Positions 1 through 8,424 are shown, counted from the first letter of the stretch. The stretch: 64,000 bases of DNA from Galbibacter kalidii (GCF_026241135.1 NZ_JAPFGA010000014.1:80849-144848), one strand, 5' to 3'. Program-made: numbers and translations. Notes: generated from the sequence alone by a model not told the origin.

Positions 1-1
1 C

Positions 2-2728
2 TGCGAGTCAAACAGGACCAATGCTACAGCCGTAGAACCGGGAAGTGGCTCTACCATTATGGCCTATGCCGGAATCTGTCCTGACAATGTTCAAGGGAGC
101 AGCGACGCCTATTTTCACGCTATCAGCATTTCACAAATATGGGATAATGTCACTCAAGGGAACAGTACGTGTGCAACGACCACTGCCATTAGCAATCAAG
201 CTCCTGTTATTACCGGGTCACCAAATTATACCATCCCAGCCGGAACGGCCTTTGTTTTGGAAGGTACTGCGACTGATGCTGATGGCGATGCTATGACCTA
301 TGCCTGGGAACAACAGGACAATGAGGTTTCCGTACAACCCCCGGTTTCGGATGCCAATGGCGGACCTTTGTTCAGATCCAGAGCTCCTAAATCATCTCCA
401 AAAAGATATTTTCCCCAGGAAAGCGATATCCTCACCAATAACCTCACCCCTATCTGGGAGGTAATACCCTCGGTTTCAAGAAGCCTTAATTTTTCGTTAT
501 TGGTAAGGGATAACAACGAACTTGGAGGACAAATCGCACGGGATGATATTACAATAAACACTCATGATACCGGAACTCCGTTTTCCGTTACTTCACAAAC
601 CACCGCTGAAACCCTCAACGGAGGATCGGCATACGACATCACGTGGGAAGTGGGCGGAACAAACGAATATCCCATTAGCACTAATTTTGTCGATATTTAT
701 CTGATTGTAGACAACGATTTTGAAAACCTTATCCCGCTTACGGAAAACACAGATAACGACGGTTCACAGCAAACTGTGATTCCCGGAGACATCGAAACTA
801 CAAATGCCAGAATCATGGTAAAAGGAACCGACAATATCTTTTTTGCCATTAACGAAGCCGTGCTGTCAATAACGTCGTCTTCCAATTTTGCGTTGATATT
901 TGATTCCTTAGAACACGACGTTTGCCAGCCCAACAACCTAACAATCCCTTTTGTTTACAATACTTATCAGGGATTCAATGAAACAACTACATTTAGTGCC
1001 GAGAATGTTCCTGCAGGTTTAAACGTCAATTTTAGTCAAAACAACGCTACAAATAATAATACAAGTGTTGATATTACTGTTAGCGGAACAGGAAGTCAGA
1101 CTGTTGGTAATATCGGGTTTACCGTTTTGGCCACTGCCTCCGGAGGGGAAATACTGGAATATCCCATAGAATTATCCATCTATTCTGATACTTTTCAAGA
1201 TGTTCAGTTAAGTTCGCCTGCTGATGGTGCAACCGACGTGCCTTTAAGTACATTATTATCGTGGGAACCCTATGAAAATGCTCAGGAATATCAGATTGAG
1301 ATCTCTGATCTATCAGACTTCAGTAATATTTTAGAAACTGCGACAACCTTTTCCAACGAATACAAACCTTCTATTGCTTTAGAAGAAACATCAACCTATT
1401 ACTGGCGTGTAAAACCAATCAATCAATGTGGAGAAGGTACTTTTGGTACAGCTTTTTCATTTACCACCATCAGTATTGCTTGTAATACTTATACGAACAG
1501 TTCGAGTGTTACTATCCCAAGTTCGGGAACACCAACGGTGACTTCGGTTATCGATGTTTTGGAAGACGGTATCCTGAACAATATTTCCGTTTCTGTCGAT
1601 ATTACCCATACCTGGATAGAAGATCTCAGTTTAAGCTTGATCTCCCCGTCAGGAACCATCATTACCCTCATAAGCAATCAATGTGGAAGAAATGACGATA
1701 TGAACGTTATTTTTACCGACGAAGGAAATACGATCACATGCTTATCAAGTGCTCCTACTTTATCAGGAGATATTCAACCTCAACAACTTTTGGCTGCGCT
1801 TCAAGGAGAAAACATTAAAGGAAGGTGGACGCTTAAAGTGGATGATGGGGGCGATGAAGATGGTGGTTTCATAAACGCTTTCGGTATAGATCTTTGTGTG
1901 GATGGAGATTTTGCCCCGGACACTGACCAAGACGGGGTTTTGGACAGCGATGATCTGTGTCCCAACACTCCTTTAGGAGCCAAAGTAGATGTAAATGGCT
2001 GTGAACTCTTTACCATTGCTCCCAACAATTACCTCCTTCAAACTACAGCTGAATCTTGTATAAATAGCAATAACGGTAGTATTTCCATTACTACTGAAGA
2101 AACCTATAATTATACGGCGACACTAAGTGGAACAAGTACAAACACCTCTGAAACATTTAGCAACACTATCAATTTTACAAATCTTTCCGCAGGAAACTAT
2201 GAGCTGTGCTTCACTGTAACAGAAGACAGCAGCTACGAACAATGTTTTACTGTTTCCATCGGTGAGCCGGAACCGCTAAGTGTTTTTTCCAGACTCAACA
2301 GAGAAGACAATACTGTCTCATTGGAATTGAATGGCGGAACGCTCTATACCATAGAACTGAACGGAACGACAACACAAACCGATAAAGACAATATCGTCCT
2401 GGAGTTAAAAGATGATGTCAATTTCATAAAAGTCTATACCGATAAAAACTGTCAAGGGGTTTATGAAGAACGGATACTCTCTGCTGATGCTGTTCAGGTG
2501 TACCCGAATCCGTTTAGCAGCTATTTGAATATCTATACCGGAATGCCCGAAACAGAAACAAATATTGAATTATACAATATGATGGGGCAGTTGGCAAAAC
2601 AAGTTCGAGCGGTCAGCGACGCACAGGGGAAAATCGAAATTCCGCTTGGCGGACTTCTTCCAGGTTTATATATTGTAAATGTTGAGAATAATGAAGCCCA
2701 TAAAACGTTTAAAGTAATAAAAAGGTGA
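2..2728 (+). CDS. Secreted metalloprotease-like protein with P-domain and T9SS sorting domain (5' partial)
   Basis: The reading frame is open to the left edge, so the gene begins outside the window; 908 residues are visible. The first residues carry the GSGSTIMAYAGIC segment seen just after the catalytic zinc site of reprolysin-like (M12B-type) bacterial metallopeptidases, so the HExxH motif would lie upstream and cannot be checked. Then come fibronectin-III/Ig-like stretches (about nt 550-1470), a proprotein convertase P-domain (about nt 1500-1910, with GRWTLKVDDGG), a calcium-type thrombospondin-3 repeat (about nt 1918-2010, DTDQDGVLDSDDLC) and a C-terminal T9SS type A sorting domain starting at VYPNPFSS (about nt 2500). 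The protein is inferred to be exported through the type IX system. The stop codon lies two bases before the start of the lipoprotein gene, suggesting cotranscription. An alternative internal ATG at 59 is not the start, because the homologous sequence continues upstream of it. Confidence 0.85.
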   Translation, partial: CESNRTNATAVEPGSGSTIMAYAGICPDNVQGSSDAYFHAISISQIWDNVTQGNSTCATTTAISNQAPVITGSPNYTIPAGTAFVLEGTATDADGDAMTYAWEQQDNEVSVQPPVSDANGGPLFRSRAPKSSPKRYFPQESDILTNNLTPIWEVIPSVSRSLNFSLLVRDNNELGGQIARDDITINTHDTGTPFSVTSQTTAETLNGGSAYDITWEVGGTNEYPISTNFVDIYLIVDNDFENLIPLTENTDNDGSQQTVIPGDIETTNARIMVKGTDNIFFAINEAVLSITSSSNFALIFDSLEHDVCQPNNLTIPFVYNTYQGFNETTTFSAENVPAGLNVNFSQNNATNNNTSVDITVSGTGSQTVGNIGFTVLATASGGEILEYPIELSIYSDTFQDVQLSSPADGATDVPLSTLLSWEPYENAQEYQIEISDLSDFSNILETATTFSNEYKPSIALEETSTYYWRVKPINQCGEGTFGTAFSFTTISIACNTYTNSSSVTIPSSGTPTVTSVIDVLEDGILNNISVSVDITHTWIEDLSLSLISPSGTIITLISNQCGRNDDMNVIFTDEGNTITCLSSAPTLSGDIQPQQLLAALQGENIKGRWTLKVDDGGDEDGGFINAFGIDLCVDGDFAPDTDQDGVLDSDDLCPNTPLGAKVDVNGCELFTIAPNNYLLQTTAESCINSNNGSISITTEETYNYTATLSGTSTNTSETFSNTINFTNLSAGNYELCFTVTEDSSYEQCFTVSIGEPEPLSVFSRLNREDNTVSLELNGGTLYTIELNGTTTQTDKDNIVLELKDDVNFIKVYTDKNCQGVYEERILSADAVQVYPNPFSSYLNIYTGMPETETNIELYNMMGQLAKQVRAVSDAQGKIEIPLGGLLPGLYIVNVENNEAHKTFKVIKR

Positions 2729-2730
2729 AA

Positions 2731-3444
2731 ATGAAAGATGTTTTAATCCATACAAGATACTGTTTCGCTATAAGTTTGTTCATTTTCATTGTTGGATGTA
2801 GCCGAAACGACGATAATCCACCTCCCGGCCCACCGGAGGCTGCTATCCTTATTTTTCCTGAACAAAATTCTGAATGTACCACAGGCATTGTTTCTACAAC
2901 CGACCCAAATAAGAGTACCATCACCTTTGAATGGTCTGAAGCAAAAAATGCTGATTCTTATCGCATTACGATCAGGAATCTTGAAACTAACGCCACACAA
3001 ACCTATACCGCCAACACAACGACACAAGAAGCTGTCTTAGATAGGGCTACGCCCTATGCCTGGCAGATCACTTCATTGAAAACAACCATGATCGAAACTA
3101 CCGATAGTGAGGAATGGAAATTTTACAATGCCGGTGAAGGTTCCACCTCGTATGCGCCATTTCCGGCCGATCTTATCTTCCCAACATCAGGTGGAACCAT
3201 ATATGCTTCCAGCACAGTAGAATTTAGCTGGGAAGCCAGTGATGTTGATAATGACATTTCGGATTATGAATTATTGTTGGATACTGCCAATCCCCCAACG
3301 AGTAGTATTGCTTCAGGTATTACCGATCAGAGTTACACGCATACATCGCTTTCGGCAGGAAATATCTATTACTGGCAAGTATTGACCACAGATGAACAGG
3401 GAAATGTTTCCACCTCGGAAGTTTCGCAGTTTAAAGTGGAATAA
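2731..3444 (+). CDS. Lipoprotein with fibronectin type III-like domains
   Basis: A 237-residue protein with a lipoprotein signal peptide: a hydrophobic stretch ending FIFIVGC, where Cys23 would be lipidated, followed by SRNDD and a proline-rich linker. Two beta-sandwich repeats follow, each with the Y-W-x-V/I core typical of fibronectin III domains (YAWQITSLK and YYWQVLTTD). It starts two bases after the stop of the secreted protease; a GTG six bases earlier is also in frame, but the ATG gives the cleaner signal peptide. The same YYWRV-type motif occurs in the upstream protease, so the two may be partners on the cell surface; that is inference. No enzymatic motif was seen. Confidence 0.8.
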   Translation: MKDVLIHTRYCFAISLFIFIVGCSRNDDNPPPGPPEAAILIFPEQNSECTTGIVSTTDPNKSTITFEWSEAKNADSYRITIRNLETNATQTYTANTTTQEAVLDRATPYAWQITSLKTTMIETTDSEEWKFYNAGEGSTSYAPFPADLIFPTSGGTIYASSTVEFSWEASDVDNDISDYELLLDTANPPTSSIASGITDQSYTHTSLSAGNIYYWQVLTTDEQGNVSTSEVSQFKVE

Positions 3445-3463
3445 CAGGGGCTGTTAATATGCT

Positions 3464-4087
3464 CTAGGTATTGTTAAACGTATTCATGGTGATGCTTACT
3501 CCGGCTGTTCCGAAGGACTTTATCAATTCCTTAGCCTTTTCCAGCCTCTCAGGAAGTTTAGCACTTTCTTCCTCTTCCCATTCTCCCAAGACATAATCTA
3601 CTTGACGACCTTTGGTAAACTCACCTCCTACACCAAAACGAAACCTGTTGTATTTAGTGGTTCCCAGTTGTTGCTGAATGTCTTTAAGTCCGTTATGTCC
3701 ACCGTCACTACCTTTTGTCTTTAAGCGGATCGTTCCAAAAGGCAAATTGATATCATCGGTAATGACCAACAGGTTTTCCATGGCTATTTTTTCCTTGGTC
3801 ATCCAATATCTTACTGCTTTCCCACTTAAATTCATATAGGTGGCAGGCTTTAAAAAAATAAAGGTTCTTCCCTTAAATTTATAGCTCGTAGTAGCTCCCA
3901 GCCTATTGGATTCGAAAGTAACCGATTCCTTTTCAGCAAAAAAATCAAGAATCTTAAAACCTATATTATGTCTTGTATTTTCATATTCGGCGCCAATATT
4001 TCCAAGTCCGACTACTAAAAATTTCTTCATAGGGTCTATTTCTTCGCTTTGTTCCTTTTTGAACAATTTTTTAAAAAATGATATCAT
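3464..4087 (-). CDS. pth: Aminoacyl-tRNA hydrolase (peptidyl-tRNA hydrolase)
   Basis: Releases peptides from peptidyl-tRNA that drops off the ribosome, recycling tRNA. The family motifs are clear: GLGNIGAEYENTRHNIGF with the catalytic His, YMNLSGKAV with the substrate-binding Asn, and DDINLPFGTIRLK followed by GSDGGHNGLK. The enzyme core begins at a second Met (residue 20, MKKFLVVGLGN, position 4030); residues 1-19 form a short basic amphipathic extension (FFKKLFKKEQ). Both starts are possible. It lies downstream of rplY on the same strand, with a terminator-like hairpin between them. The pairing of L25 and Pth is common in bacteria. Confidence 0.95.
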   Translation of the reverse strand: MISFFKKLFKKEQSEEIDPMKKFLVVGLGNIGAEYENTRHNIGFKILDFFAEKESVTFESNRLGATTSYKFKGRTFIFLKPATYMNLSGKAVRYWMTKEKIAMENLLVITDDINLPFGTIRLKTKGSDGGHNGLKDIQQQLGTTKYNRFRFGVGGEFTKGRQVDYVLGEWEEEESAKLPERLEKAKELIKSFGTAGVSITMNTFNNT

Positions 4088-4121
4088 ACTTAAAGATATG
4101 ATATTAAGAACTTGTTTAAAA

Positions 4122-4152
4122 ATAAAAAAGCACCCCGAAAAAGAGGTGCTTC
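4122..4152 (-). terminator. Rho-independent terminator between rplY and pth
   Basis: On the minus strand, AAGCACC pairs with GGTGCTT around a short loop and is followed by a run of T (TTTTTTATTTTT). It sits just after the rplY stop codon, so it would end or attenuate the prs-rplY message ahead of pth. Confidence 0.75.
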
Positions 4153-4179
4153 TTGTGTTATTATTAAACCGACTGTGAT

Positions 4180-4833
4180 TTATTCTTTAGTATCACCTCC
4201 GTTATCTCCGCCTTCAGCTGCTCCTTCTTCACCTTCAGCTCCTTCTACCGCTTCGTCTTCAAGCTCATCTTCTGGCAAGGCCATAGCAGCACGTGAAACT
4301 CTTACTTGACATACAACGGTATTATCCGGATGCATGATCTTGTAATCTTCATTTTCTAAGGCAGTAACATATAGTTTGTTACCGATTTTCAAACGTGATA
4401 TATCTGCATCGATAAAATCAGGTAGGTTCCCAGGTACAGCTTTTACTTTCAGCTTACGCTTGTTCATACGCAAAACACCCCCGTTGATAACCCCCGGAGA
4501 ATCACCAATTTTTCTTACAGGAATATTCATAGTCACCTCTTTATCATCAAATAATTGATAAAAATCGATGTGTAAAATAGCATCACTTACCGGATGAAAC
4601 TGAATGTCCTGTAGAATAGCGCTATACTTATCGCCATTATCTAATGAAATAACAACTGTATGCGCATTTGGAGTGTATACCAAATCTTTAAACGCTATTT
4701 CATTCGCTGAAAAATGTAATGGCTTGTCTCCTCCGTATAATACGCAAGGAACCTTTCCAGCATTACGTAAGGCTTTCGTCGCAATTTTGCCCACGCTTTC
4801 TCTTTGAGATCCTTCAATTGTAATTGACTTCAT
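4180..4833 (-). CDS. rplY: 50S ribosomal protein L25 / general stress protein CTC
   Basis: A 217-residue 5S rRNA-binding protein of the long CTC/TL5 type. The N-terminal L25 domain (about residues 1-90) opens with [20 protein letters not shown] and contains VPCVLYGG; a second beta domain follows (about 95-185, with VPVRKIG-like [12 protein letters not shown]). The tail is strongly acidic and low in complexity (repeated E, A and G), as in other Bacteroidota members. The gene follows prs by about 20 bases on the same strand, the usual prs-rplY-pth arrangement. Confidence 0.95.
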   Translation of the reverse strand: MKSITIEGSQRESVGKIATKALRNAGKVPCVLYGGDKPLHFSANEIAFKDLVYTPNAHTVVISLDNGDKYSAILQDIQFHPVSDAILHIDFYQLFDDKEVTMNIPVRKIGDSPGVINGGVLRMNKRKLKVKAVPGNLPDFIDADISRLKIGNKLYVTALENEDYKIMHPDNTVVCQVRVSRAAMALPEDELEDEAVEGAEGEEGAAEGGDNGGDTKE

Positions 4834-4853
4834 TATATAAAAATTAAATTAAT

Positions 4854-5795
4854 TTACATTAAAAATTTAGAGCTGATAGATGTATTGTGGTGTACACGAT
4901 GCATAACATCGGCAAACAAATTGGCACAACTCAATACTTTTATTTTATCGCTCTGTTGTCTAATCGGAATTGAATCGGTTACGATCAATTCTGTAAGCTT
5001 CGACTTTTCTATTTTTTCATACGCATTTCCCGAAAGCAATGCGTGTGTTGTTATGGCTCTTACACTCTTAGCCCCTTTTTCGATCATAAGGTCGGCTGCT
5101 TTTGTAAGTGTTCCGGCAGTATCGACCATATCGTCTACCAGAACCACATTTTTATTGGTTACTTCACCAATAAGCTCCATATGACCGATTATATTGGCGG
5201 CTTTTCGTTGTTTGTAACAAATCACCACATCAGACTCTAAAAACTTAGAGTATGCATAAGCTCTTTTTGAACCTCCCATATCCGGTGAAGCCATGGTTAG
5301 GTTATCCAGATTTAAACTTTCCAAATATGGCAAAAAGATGGTCGACGCAAATAAATGGTCAACCGGCTTTTCAAAGAACCCTTGTATTTGGTCTGCGTGG
5401 AGATCCATGGTAATGATCCTGGTGGCTCCGGCAGCTTCCAACAATTTTGCAACGAGTTTAGCTCCTATCGGCACTCTGGGTTTATCCTTTCTGTCTTGCC
5501 TGGCCCAACCAAAATAGGGCATTACAGCTGTTATGTGTCTGGCTGATGCTCTTTTTGCCGCATCTAGCATCAGCAACATTTCCATCAAGTTTTCAGAACT
5601 TGGATTGGTAGAGCCGATAATAAAAACCCTAGCTCCCCTTATCGATTCTTCAAACGACGGTTGGAATTCCCCGTCGCTATATCTGGTAAATGCTACTTCT
5701 CCTAATTCTGCTCCAAAAGCTTTTGCTATTTCAGTTGCCAAAACTTGACTCTGAGTACAAGCAAAAATCTTTGGATCCGGTACCGAATAAGACAT
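4854..5795 (-). CDS. prs: Ribose-phosphate pyrophosphokinase
   Basis: Makes PRPP from ribose 5-phosphate and ATP for purine, pyrimidine, histidine and NAD synthesis in the cytosol. Its 313 residues match the usual family length. Visible motifs are the flexible-loop and ATP region (FGWARQDRKDKPRVPI), the metal-binding DLHADQIQGFF, and the PRPP loop VVLVDDMVDTAGT. It is the first gene of the prs-rplY-pth group. A -7-like element (TAAATTTG, minus strand) lies about 50 bases upstream. Confidence 0.97.
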   Translation of the reverse strand: MSYSVPDPKIFACTQSQVLATEIAKAFGAELGEVAFTRYSDGEFQPSFEESIRGARVFIIGSTNPSSENLMEMLLMLDAAKRASARHITAVMPYFGWARQDRKDKPRVPIGAKLVAKLLEAAGATRIITMDLHADQIQGFFEKPVDHLFASTIFLPYLESLNLDNLTMASPDMGGSKRAYAYSKFLESDVVICYKQRKAANIIGHMELIGEVTNKNVVLVDDMVDTAGTLTKAADLMIEKGAKSVRAITTHALLSGNAYEKIEKSKLTELIVTDSIPIRQQSDKIKVLSCANLFADVMHRVHHNTSISSKFLM

Positions 5796-5846
5796 TTAAT
5801 ATCTTGTTTAGTAGTTATTTATCGTTGTGTGTTGCAAAATGAGGTG

Positions 5847-5854
5847 CAAATTTA
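5847..5854 (-). promoter_or_regulatory. Putative -7 element of prs
   Basis: On the minus strand it reads TAAATTTG, a match to the Bacteroidota -7 consensus TAnnTTTG, 52 bases upstream of the prs start. No clear -33 TTG was seen at the normal spacing, so confidence is modest. Confidence 0.4.
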
Positions 5855-5895
5855 GAAATTTATTCCAACTGTTAAAGTATAATTGTTACTATTTT

Positions 5896-5929
5896 TTTGT
5901 TGGTTGATTAAAAATATTTTTTAGTTTTG
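5896..5929 (+). promoter_or_regulatory. Promoter ahead of the broken and intact tRNA-Leu copies
   Basis: TTTG at 5896-5899 and TAGTTTTG at 5922-5929 are separated by 22 bases and fit the Bacteroidota -33/-7 promoter pattern. The expected transcript would begin about 40 bases before the truncated tRNA copy. This looks like the original tRNA-Leu promoter, now separated from the intact tRNA by the GIY-YIG insertion. Confidence 0.6.
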
Positions 5930-5970
5930 CAGTCCAATTGCTCAACATGCTTTTTGAGATGGTTGGATTA

Positions 5971-5999
5971 ACAATGCTCGAGTGGCGGAACTGGTAGAC
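5971..5999 (+). repeat. Direct repeat, copy 1: 5' fragment of tRNA-Leu
   Basis: These 29 bases are identical to 6286-6314, which covers the 5' flank, acceptor strand and D-arm of the intact tRNA-Leu. The match resumes after an inserted 20-base palindrome with GCGCT (6020-6024) and then stops, so this copy holds only the first part of the tRNA and cannot fold into a working tRNA. Confidence 0.9.
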
Positions 6000-6019
6000 C
6001 TGTCTGCCGACAGGCAGGC
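6000..6019 (+). repeat. 20-base palindromic insertion in the broken tRNA copy
   Basis: CTGTCTGCCGACAGGCAGGC interrupts the truncated tRNA copy between AGAC and GCGCT. Read with the preceding C, it folds as an 8-bp stem (CCTGTCTG with CAGGCAGG, one G-T pair) around CCGA. The intact tRNA copy lacks it, so the insertion is exact. Confidence 0.8.
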
Positions 6020-6030
6020 GCGCTAGTATT

Positions 6031-6279
6031 ATGATTACAGTATATGCAATATCAAGTATAGAACACAATTACATATACGTTGGAATGACCAATAATCTTG
6101 AAGAAAGAATTAAAAGACATAATTCAGGAAGAGAAAAAACAACAAAGCCATATCTTCCATATAAATTAATTTTTTCTGAAATTTGTATCGACAGAAAAGA
6201 AGCTCGTACCAGAGAAAAATATTGGAAATCTGGAATAGGCAAAGAAAAGCTAAGAGTCATCAGAGACTCTATGACATAA
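6031..6279 (+). CDS. Small GIY-YIG nuclease domain protein
   Basis: A single-domain, 82-residue GIY-YIG protein. Visible elements are the variant GIY strand VYAI (residues 4-7), the YIG strand YIYVGMT (14-20), a following helix with LEERIKRHNSG that supplies the catalytic Arg, and EARTREKYWKSG with the metal-binding Glu near residue 62. No DNA-binding domain is attached. It lies between a truncated 5' copy of tRNA-Leu and the intact tRNA-Leu, with no ribosome binding site and only 6 bases between the end of the tRNA-like segment and the ATG. Small GIY-YIG genes next to tRNA and rRNA genes recur in Flavobacteriaceae (from memory). The position suggests a homing or site-specific mobile gene; the function is not proven. 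Confidence 0.85.
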   Translation: MITVYAISSIEHNYIYVGMTNNLEERIKRHNSGREKTTKPYLPYKLIFSEICIDRKEARTREKYWKSGIGKEKLRVIRDSMT

Positions 6280-6285
6280 AAAATG

Positions 6286-6314
6286 ACAATGCTCGAGTGG
6301 CGGAACTGGTAGAC
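6286..6314 (+). repeat. Direct repeat, copy 2: 5' part of the intact tRNA-Leu
   Basis: Identical over 29 bases to 5971-5999. It comprises 5 bases of 5' flank and the first 24 bases of the tRNA. With copy 1 it brackets the GIY-YIG gene. Confidence 0.9.
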
Positions 6315-6372
6315 GCGCTGGATTCAAAATCCAGTTCTTTCGGGAGTGTGGGTTCGATTCCCACCTCGAGTA
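6291..6372 (+). tRNA. tRNA-Leu (anticodon CAA)
   Basis: The cloverleaf can be drawn by eye. The acceptor is GCTCGAG pairing with CTCGAGT (first pair G-T). There is a D-arm with GGTAGA, and the anticodon arm CTGGA-TTCAAAA-TCCAG places CAA at positions 34-36. A long class II variable arm (TTCTTTCGGGAGT) and the T-arm GTGGG-TTCGATT-CCCAC follow. The discriminator is A and CCA is not encoded. It decodes UUG. A partial copy of its 5' end and a GIY-YIG gene lie immediately upstream. Confidence 0.95.
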
Positions 6373-6373
6373 C

Positions 6374-6410
6374 AAAAAAGCCGGAATAAAATCCCGGCTT
6401 TTTATTTTTT
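6374..6410 (+). terminator. Terminator after tRNA-Leu
   Basis: AAAAAGCCGG pairs with CCGGCTTTTT and is followed by ATTTTTTTAT, immediately 3' of the tRNA. The A-rich left arm means it can also serve the convergent eda-kdgK operon. Confidence 0.85.
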
Positions 6411-7081
6411 TATCCTCTTTGTTTCTTCACAAACTCAATCGCTTCTTTCAGTTTCAGCTCAATTTGTTTATAGTCAAAAGTGCCGTCTTGTTTTTTGGTA
6501 AACACCTGTGAGCCTACCCCAACGCAGTGCACTCCGGCATCAAACCAAGGTTTCAAGCCTTCTTCACTGGCCTGTACACCGCCTGTAGGCATAATATTTG
6601 TCCACGGCATTGGTCCCTTTACAGCCTTTACAAAACCAGGGCCACCTACTTGTGTTCCAGGGAAAATCTTTACGACCTCAGCGCCAAGCTCTTCAGCATA
6701 AGAAATTTCAGTTACCGTACCACAACCCGGCATCCAGGCTACTTTTCTACGATTACATGCCTTCGCAACTTCTTCATTGATAAGCGGAGCTACAATAAAA
6801 TTCGCCCCCAACTGCATATAGATGGAAGCTGTACCAGCTTCAACTACAGAACCTACGCCCATGATCATCCCAGGCAGATTTTCTACGACATATTTATTCA
6901 CTTCAGCAAAAACTTCGTGAGCAAAATCACCTCTATTGGTAAATTCAAACACTCGAACTCCAGCCTCATAACAGGTTTGGACTACTTTTTTACACACTTC
7001 GGAATCGCTATGATAAAAAACCGGAATAATTCCCGTTTGATACATTTCTTGAACTACTTGTATTCGTGAATGACTAGCCAT
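6410..7081 (-). CDS. eda: KDPG / 4-hydroxy-2-oxoglutarate aldolase
   Basis: A class I aldolase of 223 residues that splits 2-keto-3-deoxy-6-phosphogluconate into pyruvate and glyceraldehyde 3-phosphate. AEVVKIFPG carries the Schiff-base Lys, GVGSVVEAGTA is the conserved barrel segment, and MPTGGVQASEEGLKPW forms the phosphate-binding region near the C terminus. It lies 22 bases downstream of kdgK on the same strand, so the pair would phosphorylate and cleave 2-keto-3-deoxygluconate. In Flavobacteriaceae such pairs usually serve uronate (alginate or pectin) or Entner-Doudoroff-type catabolism; the actual sugar source cannot be told here, because no polysaccharide lyase is nearby. Confidence 0.93.
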   Translation of the reverse strand: MASHSRIQVVQEMYQTGIIPVFYHSDSEVCKKVVQTCYEAGVRVFEFTNRGDFAHEVFAEVNKYVVENLPGMIMGVGSVVEAGTASIYMQLGANFIVAPLINEEVAKACNRRKVAWMPGCGTVTEISYAEELGAEVVKIFPGTQVGGPGFVKAVKGPMPWTNIMPTGGVQASEEGLKPWFDAGVHCVGVGSQVFTKKQDGTFDYKQIELKLKEAIEFVKKQRG

Positions 7082-7103
7082 TTTTTATATTGAGTTTACA
7101 ATT

Positions 7104-8108
7104 TTATCTTTTTATACGTCCGGTTAGGTTTCCTTGTTCTATTTCCAAAACCTCATCTACGGAAACCAAATTCACATCCCCCGGAATAGTATGTTTCATT
7201 GCACATGCAGCATTGGCAAAACGCAAAGCCTTATGATCGTCAAAATGCTTAAGTCCGTAGATCAATCCGGCTGCAAAAGCATCTCCCGTCCCTATTCTGT
7301 CGACCACATGTGTAATCTCTATTTTCGAGGTTTCAACATATTCATCGTTCACCCATGCTCTTCCATAGACACTTTGCCATGAAGCGTTTCCTCCGGATCT
7401 TATCTTATCAAATATTTTGGTAATGCTCGGGCATGTAGCCTTCAATTTTATACAAGCATCTTCAAACCCTCTTTGATCGTTACTGAAGTCTTCACCTAAG
7501 ATCTCATTGATCTCATTCACGCCCCCGATAAACACTGTTGAATAAGAAACAAGTTCGGCAAGGATTTCTTTTCCTTCCTTACCGTAATTCCACAGATTTT
7601 TTCGGTAAGCAGGATCGGCTGTGACCTCAATTCCTCTTTCCTTCGCGGCAATAAGTCCTTCTTTCAAAGTTTCATAAGCCCCTTCTGAAATCCCCGGAGA
7701 AATACCGGTCCAATGTAACAGCTCACAGTTATCCAACACCGCATTCCAATCCACCACATTAGGAGTGATTTTTGAAAAAGCACCATGAGAACGGTTGTAG
7801 GCTATCCTACTGGAACGAATAGACGAGCCCACCTCAAGGAAATATAATCCCATAGGGTGATCCACAACATTAATGGCGGACACATCGATTCCGTATTGCC
7901 TCATTTTCTTTAACGCGGCGTCCCCTACCAAATCATTTGACACATTGGAAACTTGCTTCACTTCCATTCCGAAATTGGCCAGTGATGCAGCCACATTCAT
8001 TTCTGTTCCTCCGAAGAAATATTCAAGTTGTTCTGATTGTTGAAATTTCTTATTTCCCAAAGGCGACAACCTCATGATCACTTCCCCAAAGGTAACTACT
8101 TTCCCCAT
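7104..8108 (-). CDS. kdgK: 2-keto-3-deoxygluconate kinase (PfkB family)
   Basis: A PfkB-family sugar kinase of 334 residues. The N-terminal GEVIMRLSP, the substrate-site FFGGTEMNVAASLANFG, and the C-terminal signature DRIGTGDAFAAGLIYGL (anion hole and catalytic Asp) are all present. It starts MGKVVTFGEVIMRL. Its partner eda immediately downstream supports the substrate being 2-keto-3-deoxygluconate rather than fructose or ribose. It appears to be the first gene of a two-gene operon. Confidence 0.9.
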   Translation of the reverse strand: MGKVVTFGEVIMRLSPLGNKKFQQSEQLEYFFGGTEMNVAASLANFGMEVKQVSNVSNDLVGDAALKKMRQYGIDVSAINVVDHPMGLYFLEVGSSIRSSRIAYNRSHGAFSKITPNVVDWNAVLDNCELLHWTGISPGISEGAYETLKEGLIAAKERGIEVTADPAYRKNLWNYGKEGKEILAELVSYSTVFIGGVNEINEILGEDFSNDQRGFEDACIKLKATCPSITKIFDKIRSGGNASWQSVYGRAWVNDEYVETSKIEITHVVDRIGTGDAFAAGLIYGLKHFDDHKALRFANAACAMKHTIPGDVNLVSVDEVLEIEQGNLTGRIKR

Positions 8109-8424
8109 CTTTTCTTATTCTATTTTTTTAGTATGATTGATTCTGATTCCTCACTTTATCGTTTGCGTAATACACTCAAAAAGCATTTCGCCTTCAATAT
8201 TAATGAATACTTGATTATTAACATAAAAATCTCGCATTATTTAACGCAATCCATCAAAAATAACATATTAAAAACAGTTGTGATTTTAACGAAGTTATAC
8301 AATCAAAATCTACCCAAAAATAGATCGTACTATAAGTTTTTCCTTTCGTACCATCAATGATATAGAATATAACTATTTGACATTAAGGTATATATTCACG
8401 TTCTTTGTTCTGTAAACAACTATT
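8109..8424. other. Intergenic region between kdgK and a small ORF
   Basis: About 316 A+T-rich bases. I see no convincing gene here: a plus-strand open frame across it overlaps the kdgK start and has low-complexity composition. It should contain the kdgK promoter and that of the small plus-strand gene at 8425. Confidence 0.5.
8376..8407 (+). promoter_or_regulatory. Possible promoter of the small gene at 8425
   Basis: TTTG at 8376-8379 and GTTCTTTG at 8400-8407 sit 20 bases apart, an imperfect match to the Bacteroidota -33/-7 pattern (the TA of the -7 box is missing). The position fits a start site just before the ATG at 8425. Confidence 0.35.

Noticed and set aside
6183..6389. 68-codon plus-strand frame containing VAELVDALDSKSSSFGSVGS
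   Set aside because: Its end is simply the tRNA-Leu sequence read as protein, a well-known false ORF pattern, and the rest overlaps the GIY-YIG gene out of frame.
6527..7069. 180-codon plus-strand frame
   Set aside because: It is antisense to eda, whose protein has all family motifs; the composition is not protein-like.
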